Of a stretch of DNA of 64,000 bases, positions 60,501-64,000 are shown piece after piece. Source of the DNA: Aradus depressus. Its lineage: Eukaryota; Arthropoda; Insecta; Hemiptera; Aradidae. The notes below the pieces were generated by a model. It saw nothing but the letters and a program-made list of their open reading frames with translations, searched no databases and was not told the DNA's origin. A program made the translations under genes and the position numbers. Where the stretch lies: NCBI GenBank assembly GCA_963662175.1, contig OY759220.1, positions 45,356,136-45,420,135 of the forward strand, given 5' to 3'. How positions within the stretch are numbered: the first letter of the stretch is position 1; each line of letters begins with the position of its first letter.

Positions 60501-63494
60501 ATATAAATACATTTAAAAGACACGTTATTAATGGATTTATTCGTCTTTCACTGCTGTTTAGTAACCAGAATTTGGGTGATGACATTTTGTAATCTTTGGT
60601 AAACACGAAATATGCTAAAATTGAGCAATTTCTTATTTTTCTTTAATACATCATTATCTATTGAAAATGTTACTCAGAGCTAGATGCCCCAGGACTGGCT
60701 AATTTGCAATCTGCTTTGAAGTGGCTACAGATACGATAAAATGTCGGCTGTATGTGAAATGACAAGGCTTTCCGTGAAAAAAATTAACACTATTCGAGGC
60801 CGGCGTGTAGGTTCATAAACTGTATTTGACCATCATGATGCTAACTGCAGAGTGATGCTGATTTGATGTTAACTCCAGTTTCAGCAGATGCAACACCAAG
60901 AACAACCGTAAGATGGTGTCTCTATGGGCAGAGAAGGAGATGAGAAACCTACAGAGGATGTATGACGCAGGACTGCCTGTACCTAGACCTGTCACTGTCA
61001 AGTCTAACGTACTTCTCATGGAGTTCATCGGCTCTTCGGACGGGGTACATGCCAAACGGCTCAAGGTACACCAGCTGTAATAAATATGTAGTGTTTTGTA
61101 TTTAACATATGACATTTAATGTATTGTATTAAACATATGTTTTATGAATAAACGACAGTTGGTTGCTAACTCTACATGTTGTCAGGTTAAATTTAATATG
61201 TAGTTTGTTTTAACTGTACATTATTTAAAAATTTACAAAAATATATTACGAAAATGGTTGGAGGGAACAAAGATGACTTGGTACAGACTTCGGCACCGTC
61301 GTATCAGGTAACACCACCCGAATTATTTAACTCTGTTAGTTTCTTTGGATTGGGAGAGGAGGAGATGGCTGCTTATGAGATCGTTAAAGAAAGGTTTGAG
61401 ATGTATTTGGGTTTCAAAAGAAATATTGTGTATGAGAGGTCAAAGTTCTTGAAAAGACGTCAGCTAGCAGGAGAACCAGTTGACGCCTTCATCAATGATC
61501 TGCACAAATTAGCGCAGTCCTGTGAGTTGGGGAGCTTGAAGAAGGAACTAATCCGGGATCTTATAGTGATCGGGGTGGCGGATGACGCTCTTTCTGAGCG
61601 GCTCCAGGTGGACGAGTCGCTCACATTGTATTCGGCTATCCTAAAGGTCCGCCAGGCTGAGAACGTGAAGCAGCAGCAGTCTGTTGTCAGAGAACATCGG
61701 TCTAGAATTGAAATAGATTTTTTTGAAATATAAGCAAATGCGTGGGTCAGGTCCCGTTGTTAAGTGTGGAAAATATGAGTTTTCTGATGGGCACAAGGTG
61801 ACCGAATGTCCAGCTAACAGAGCTGAATGTTTCAAATGTGGTATAATGGGGCACTATAGTCGATGTTGACACAAGAAAGGCTCTCCTAGGAAAAAGGGCT
61901 TAGTTAATCAGCTGGAGACTCAGGAAGGTTCCAAAAGTGGAGTTACCGGATACTTAGGACAAGTTAACATTTCGGAAGGCGAATCTGATACAGCTTGGAA
62001 AGTAAAGGTTAATGTTGCGGATAGAGAAGTCTTGTTCAAGATGGACTCAGGCGCGGATGCGACAGTGATTGGAAGCCAGCTGTGCAAAGATTTGGGACTT
62101 AAGGTTAAGAGTACCAATAAGATTTTCTTTGGACCAGGAAAATCAAAATTGAACATTTTAGGCGTAGTGAGAATTCCGATTTCTTTCAAGAATGTTACAA
62201 TTCTCGAAGATGTATATATTTTGAAAGAATAACGAATGCCTCTCCTGAGTAGGCAAGCTATAGAGAAACGAGGACTTGTTAATTTGAACATTACCTCTAT
62301 TATGACTGATAAGCCCAGGTACAACAGATCGGAACCTCTGGTGCCTTCAAGCCTACCTGACCAGCCTTGGAAGGTGGTTGGCGTGGACCGGTGCAAGTGC
62401 AATGAAAACTGGTTAGGAAATAAGAATCATTTCGAAAAAAGAAAAGAAAACCTGTAATAGATGCAGGTTTTCATGATGCAACATATCGTTATATTTTTAT
62501 AACGCCCTCTTTTTGTTTTGCCCACCTCACTCAATGTCTCCTGAGTTAGAAACGCTAATGGCCATAGTAGCCGATGCGTTAGAAAAAAAAAAATAAAATA
62601 AAATAATGGTTATGCGTGATGGGACTGTAGTTGAAGTACCTGTTTGTAAAAAGGCATTTTTGTCTATTCATGGGATTGGAAAAGGAAAATTAGAATAGCT
62701 GTCATGGATAGAATCTATTTTTAAAAAAGGGTATTTCTTCATATTTTAATGGACATCCCTTGTTTTGTTTCAGGACAGAACGGAATTTTTATCAATTTTT
62801 TATATCTGGAGTTTTTACATCTTTATTCTTTTTTAAAAAACTTAGAATATTACTTAAAATATATATTTTTAATTATATTTCACTATATTTTAATTATATA
62901 AAATAATTACAACATTTTTACAAACTTGAAATGACAAAATTCTGAATTACTCAAAATAATGTTTTTGTGACATATCTTATTCTTTCCCTGTACCCTTCAT
63001 TTGCTACACGTCTTGTAGATCTCTCACCATCTTCTTGTAAAGCCAGTCGTTTCCCACAGTAAAAGATCTTATTACTTCCTTCTAAGTTGAGGAACGCGGA
63101 CATATTGTGGAAACTTGTAATAAATAAATAAATAAAACAAACTTTTTTTTGAAATATTGTCTATTCCACTAAAGATATAAGATATATATAACTGACGATG
63201 GTGTTAGGCCGAAACCGGTAGTTATATATATATATCTTCAGTGGAATAGACAATATTTCAAAAATAAGTTTGTTTTATTTATTTATTACTTCCTTATAAA
63301 GGAGTCATTTTTTTCTGACTATGCCCGTATCTTATAACCAAAAATAGTTTTTATAATTCTGTTATTGATTTGCAGGATGTGACCCTATCAAGCTCCAGTG
63401 CCCGGGAGCTGTACAGGACCCTCGTCAAACTGATGTGGAGCATATACAACAAATGTAAACTGGTGCATGCTGATCTTAGCGAATATAATCTATT
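48505..63494 (+). CDS. RIOK1: RIOK1-like RIO kinase (5' part; 7 coding exons, continues beyond window)
   Basis: The exons are 48505-48560, 51273-51397, 53958-54162, 56018-56123, 59287-59429, 60879-61065 and 63376-63494, with matching phases, covering residues 1-313. RIO1 is an atypical kinase/ATPase that releases trans-acting factors from pre-40S particles and helps final 18S maturation in the cytoplasm. Seen here: N-terminal GQFDDA (residues 7-12), matching the PRMT5-binding motif of RIOK1; an acidic segment; [10 protein letters not shown]; the phosphate-binding loop STGKEANVY (170-178); AVKVYK with the ATP-binding lysine K191; WAEKEMRNL; and the catalytic loop HADLSEYN (305-312, Asp307). 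The metal-binding DVSQ segment and the C-terminus lie past the window. The exon upstream of 48500 is not identified. Introns carry SINEs, a Helitron end, a satellite array and a Gypsy remnant. Confidence 0.93.
48677..48868 (-). mobile_element. tRNA-derived SINE, headless and shortened
   Basis: In reverse: GAGCACGCCGTCCTTCGGAC body to GCCCGGGCATGATTCACAAT tail, with an internal deletion. A stray tail fragment (AAGCCCAGGCATGAGTCATA) follows at about 48898-48940 on the plus strand. Confidence 0.8.
48990..49318 (+). mobile_element. tRNA-derived SINE, full length (young copy)
   Basis: Head GGCGCCGGTAGCTCAGTGGT (box-A like), box-B GTGGGTTCGTAGCCC, centre CACGCCGTCCTTCGGATGGG followed by ACGTTAAGCGATGGTCCCG, body GTCGGGCTCATGTCCACCAG, tail GCCCGGGCATGA. 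It is almost identical to the copy at 52076. Confidence 0.92.
49319..51272. other. RIOK1 intron 1, no repeat recognised
   Basis: AT-rich sequence between exon 1 and exon 2. No coding or repeat pattern I can name. Confidence 0.45.
51273..51397 (+). CDS. RIOK1: RIOK1 exon 2 (acidic segment)
   Basis: The acceptor is AATTTTAG|GATTTC and the donor is GAGG|GTAATT. It encodes [18 protein letters not shown] and an acidic stretch ending [24 protein letters not shown]1 proteins have an acidic low-complexity region at this place. Phase follows exactly from the preceding exon. Confidence 0.85.
51567..51923. mobile_element. MITE with about 37-bp inverted ends
   Basis: TATCAGTGGCAAATTGCAAT then AACCAGTTAACTGACA at the left. 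The complement TATCTGTGGCAAATTGCAAT then AACCAGTTAAGTGACA is at the right. The motif CAGTTAACTG also recurs inside. No coding sequence. Confidence 0.75.
52076..52412 (+). mobile_element. tRNA-derived SINE, full length (young copy)
   Basis: Same structure as the copy at 48990, with GAGGGCGCCGGTAGCTCAGT at the head and GCCCGGGCATGAGTCATAAA at the tail. A shared CCTAACCTAAC flank follows both copies. Confidence 0.92.
52413..53957. other. RIOK1 intron 2, distal part
   Basis: AT-rich. At 53700-53900 PLE-like terminal words occur (AAGTTTGTTTTATTTATTTA, shared with 63105-63290), together with CTGTAGATGTAATCCCGAAA, which may be a decayed ribozyme core. Nothing else is recognised. Confidence 0.4.
53958..54162 (+). 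CDS. RIOK1: RIOK1 exon 3
   Basis: The acceptor is TTTATTAG|AAGAAA and the donor is GGGGAAAG|GTGAGT. It encodes a variable linker with a basic [11 protein letters not shown], comparable to the KFENKINLDKLNV stretch of human RIOK1. It ends NKKYEGER at the start of the N-terminal RIO helices. Confidence 0.85.
54239..54501 (-). mobile_element. tRNA-derived SINE, diverged
   Basis: In reverse it runs from GGGCCGCGGAGGTAGCATTC to AAGCCCGGGCATGATCC. It is an older copy with many substitutions. Confidence 0.65.
54577..55600 (-). mobile_element. Helitron 3' end and body on the minus strand
   Basis: CTAG at 54577-54580, then (plus strand) CAGTAATACCCGGCGTTGCC and CGGGGAAC, the reverse of the 33.9-kb Helitron terminus. 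The body carries two units related to the 26-33 kb arrays (GCTTCTGRTTGCTGCMTATC, GTCGTCCTTCGGAYGG). The 5' end is not certain; 55600 is approximate. Confidence 0.72.
55680..55948 (+). mobile_element. tRNA-derived SINE with central deletion
   Basis: The head GGCGCCAGTAGCC is followed by GGTTCGGAGCCCGGTAGAGG. It jumps from AGGCCCTTA straight to GGATGGGACGTTAAGCG, and the tail is complete (GCCCGGTCATGAGTCACAAT). Confidence 0.85.
56018..56123 (+). CDS. RIOK1: RIOK1 exon 4 (RIO N-terminal helices)
   Basis: The acceptor is GTTTCAG|ATATCG and the donor is ATTGAG|GTACGT. It encodes [20 protein letters not shown], aligning with the DRATVEQVLDPRT block of human RIOK1, then [15 protein letters not shown] leading to the nucleotide-binding loop. 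Confidence 0.92.
56377..56424 (-). repeat. Diverged inverted copy of the 54-bp satellite unit
   Basis: AATTGAAGACACGAGTGGAT then GAAGGTGTTATGTA is the reverse complement, with few changes, of the unit that makes the array 150 bp downstream. Confidence 0.75.
56571..58568 (+). repeat. 54-bp satellite, 37 identical copies, in RIOK1 intron 4
   Basis: The unit AATTTCTCGACATTTTATTT then TTGTTACATAACACCTTCAT then GCACTCGTGTCTTC repeats 37 times (1,998 bp) with no differences I could see. Because 54 is a multiple of 3 and the unit has no stop in two frames, frames of 719 and 679 codons appear. They are by-products, not genes. Confidence 0.96.
58575..59286. other. RIOK1 intron 4, distal part
   Basis: Between the satellite and exon 5. 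AT-rich, with one GC-richer stretch at 59080-59180. No repeat is recognised. Confidence 0.4.
59287..59429 (+). CDS. RIOK1: RIOK1 exon 5 (ATP-binding loop and lysine)
   Basis: The acceptor is GTCTACAG|ATAAAT and the donor is GACCGTCG|GTGAGT. It encodes [14 protein letters not shown], then a loop, then [17 protein letters not shown]. These are the flexible phosphate loop and the ATP-contacting lysine region, nearly identical to other RIO1 kinases. Confidence 0.95.
59479..59809 (-). mobile_element. tRNA-derived SINE, near full length
   Basis: In reverse: GGGCGCCAGTAGCTCAGTGG head, body CGTCCTTCGGATGGGACGTT, tail AGTCCGGGCATGAGTCATGA. It lies 50 bp after RIOK1 exon 5. Confidence 0.88.
59848..60110 (+). 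mobile_element. tRNA-derived SINE, old diverged copy
   Basis: GAGAGTCGGTAGCGTAGAGG head, box-B TCGAAACCCGGCCGAGG, body GTCGGGCTCATGTCCACC. The tail GTTAAAGCCC is cut short. Confidence 0.72.
60111..60878. other. RIOK1 intron 5, distal part
   Basis: AT-rich. I searched it by eye for a micro-exon coding the FRHGY residues expected between exons 5 and 6 and found none. Confidence 0.45.
60879..61065 (+). CDS. RIOK1: RIOK1 exon 6
   Basis: It encodes [19 protein letters not shown], then [18 protein letters not shown], then [18 protein letters not shown], matching the [15 protein letters not shown] block and the hinge MSFIG of human RIOK1. The donor is CTCAAG|GTACAC. Three acceptors lie within 9 bases (exon starting at 60879, 60885 or 60888), all in phase. 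The first restores the conserved Arg-Phe of the family's RFRHGYC segment, so I chose it. Confidence 0.85.
61254..61733 (+). pseudogene. Gypsy-type retrotransposon gag remnant
   Basis: The 159-aa frame has [20 protein letters not shown], then [20 protein letters not shown], then [20 protein letters not shown] and AILKVRQAE. This is the usual capsid-like gag pattern of Gypsy elements (FxxRRQxxGESVDxFIxxLHxLA...IRDRIVVGxxDxxLSExLQ). The frame stops before the zinc knuckles, which follow in another frame. It lies in RIOK1 intron 6. No LTRs recognised. Confidence 0.82.
61734..62455 (+). pseudogene. Gypsy zinc knuckle, protease and integrase-end remnant, broken
   Basis: [13 protein letters not shown] (CCHC) is cut by a TGA. 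Then comes the aspartic protease with the active site in [14 protein letters not shown], then [15 protein letters not shown] after another stop. This joins directly to [19 protein letters not shown], a sequence that in intact elements stands in the integrase. RT, RNase H and most of integrase are therefore deleted. Stops at 61869 and 62232 confirm decay. Confidence 0.78.
62460..63130. other. RIOK1 intron 6, distal part
   Basis: AT-rich. Probably includes decayed Gypsy 3' sequence, but I cannot trace an LTR. Confidence 0.35.
63105..63292 (+). mobile_element. PLE terminal palindrome with ribozyme-like core
   Basis: TTATTTATTTATT-AAACAAACTTTTTTTTGAAA, TATTGTCTATTCCACT and the complement TCAGTGGAATAGACAATATT then TCAAAAATAAGTTTGTTTTA form long arms. 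The loop carries CTGACGATGGTGTTAGGCC then GAAACCGGTAGTTAT. CUGACGA (63192-63198) and GAAA (63211-63214) fit a hammerhead core. Stem I pairs only if the core C is shared. Confidence 0.5.
63376..63494 (+). CDS. RIOK1: RIOK1 exon 7 (catalytic loop)
   Basis: The acceptor is GATTTGCAG|GATGTG and the donor is CTATT|GTGAGT. It encodes [17 protein letters not shown], a linker, then [13 protein letters not shown], with catalytic Asp307 and metal-binding Asn312 by family analogy. The last 33 bases and the donor are repeated three more times downstream in a 104-bp tandem array. Confidence 0.93.
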
Positions 63495-63872
63495 GTGAGT
63501 ATTTAGTGTTGTGGTATCACATATCCATATGTCCCACTTGCGTACATAGCAAGGTCTCAGCAAATGGTGCATGCTGATCTTAGCGAGTATAATCTGTTGT
63601 GAGTATTTAGTGTTGTGGTATCACAGATCCATATGTCCCACTTGCGTACATAGCCAGGTCCCAGCAAATGGTGCATGCTGATCTTAGCGAGTATAATCTG
63701 TTGTGAGTATTTAGTGTTGTGGTATCACAGATCCATATGTCCCACTTGCGTACATAGCAAGGTCCCAGCAACTCGTGCATGCTGATCTTAGCGAGTATAA
63801 TCTGTTGTGAGTATTTAGTGTTGTGGTTCCACAGATCCATACGTCTCACTTGCGTACAAAGCAAGGTCTTTT
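63462..63872 (+). repeat. 104-bp tandem repeat, 4 copies, made of RIOK1 exon end plus intron start
   Basis: Units begin at 63462, 63566, 63670 and 63774, exactly 104 bp apart. Each holds the coding sequence for the HADLSEYN region, the donor GTGAGT, and about 70 bp of intron ending ACTTGCGTACATAGC. The first unit is the true exon end. It differs from the others at a few synonymous sites (GAA/GAG, CTA/CTG). Confidence 0.9.
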
Positions 63873-64000
63873 TTTTTTCTTTTCTTCTGGGTTGCCGACC
63901 TCCGGTTTAGGCCACGACACCCGTTCGGCGAATTGTGGGGGAAGAGGGCCAACAAAGCAGGATCCCAGCAATGTACACTTTCTTTGTTGAGTGTCCCACT
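63873..64000. other. Unassigned sequence at the window end (RIOK1 intron 7)
   Basis: A T/C tract is followed by GC-richer GGGTTGCCGACCTCCGGTTT then AGGCCACGACACCCG, probably a repeat end. I cannot name the family. Confidence 0.3.

Overview
The window is eukaryotic nuclear DNA: AT-rich, intron-bearing and crowded with transposable elements. Two conserved host genes can be read from it. The mix of a tRNA-headed SINE, Jockey and I-like LINEs, Penelope-like elements (PLEs) with a GIY-YIG domain, Helitrons, PIF/Harbinger, hAT, pogo/Tigger, Gypsy and Copia remnants suggests an arthropod. An AT-rich crustacean such as a copepod is a guess that the sequence does not prove.

Host genes. An SRSF1/SF2-type splicing factor lies on the minus strand at 24501-11303 (four coding exons, 267 aa: RRM1, glycine linker, pseudo-RRM with SWQDLKD, short RS tail). 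Its introns hold many mobile elements. The 5' two thirds of RIOK1 (atypical RIO kinase of 40S maturation) lies on the plus strand from 48505 to 63494. Seven coding exons join in phase through the catalytic loop HADLSEYN; the 3' exons lie beyond the window. A possible short first exon (25320-25358) of an unknown gene sits head-to-head with SRSF1.

Layout. 1-11,100: intergenic, with an hAT remnant, SINEs, a foldback and minisatellites. 11,100-24,501: SRSF1, with two Harbinger remnants, a Tigger remnant, PLE palindromes, SINEs and a 29-bp array in its introns. 25,400-33,890: a repeat complex of two opposed arms made of diverged SINE-like units, separated by an 18-unit array of 69-bp tRNA-like repeats, closed by a Helitron 3' end. 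33,890-43,645: nested retroelements (PLE copies with a Jockey LINE inserted; a 240-bp TIR element with an RNase H-bearing I-like LINE inserted). 43,980-48,500: TIR elements, a Copia remnant and a SINE. 48,500-64,000: RIOK1, its introns carrying SINEs, a second Helitron end, 37 perfect copies of a 54-bp repeat, a Gypsy remnant and a PLE palindrome.

The most notable signals are: the 69-bp tRNA-like higher-order array between opposed arms; Helitron-linked amplification of SINE-like units; a SINE tail grown into a 50-bp minisatellite; hammerhead-ribozyme-like cores inside PLE palindromes; and a fourfold 104-bp duplication that copies the RIOK1 catalytic loop together with its splice donor. No autonomous mobile element looks intact. 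All family assignments are by eye, without database searches.
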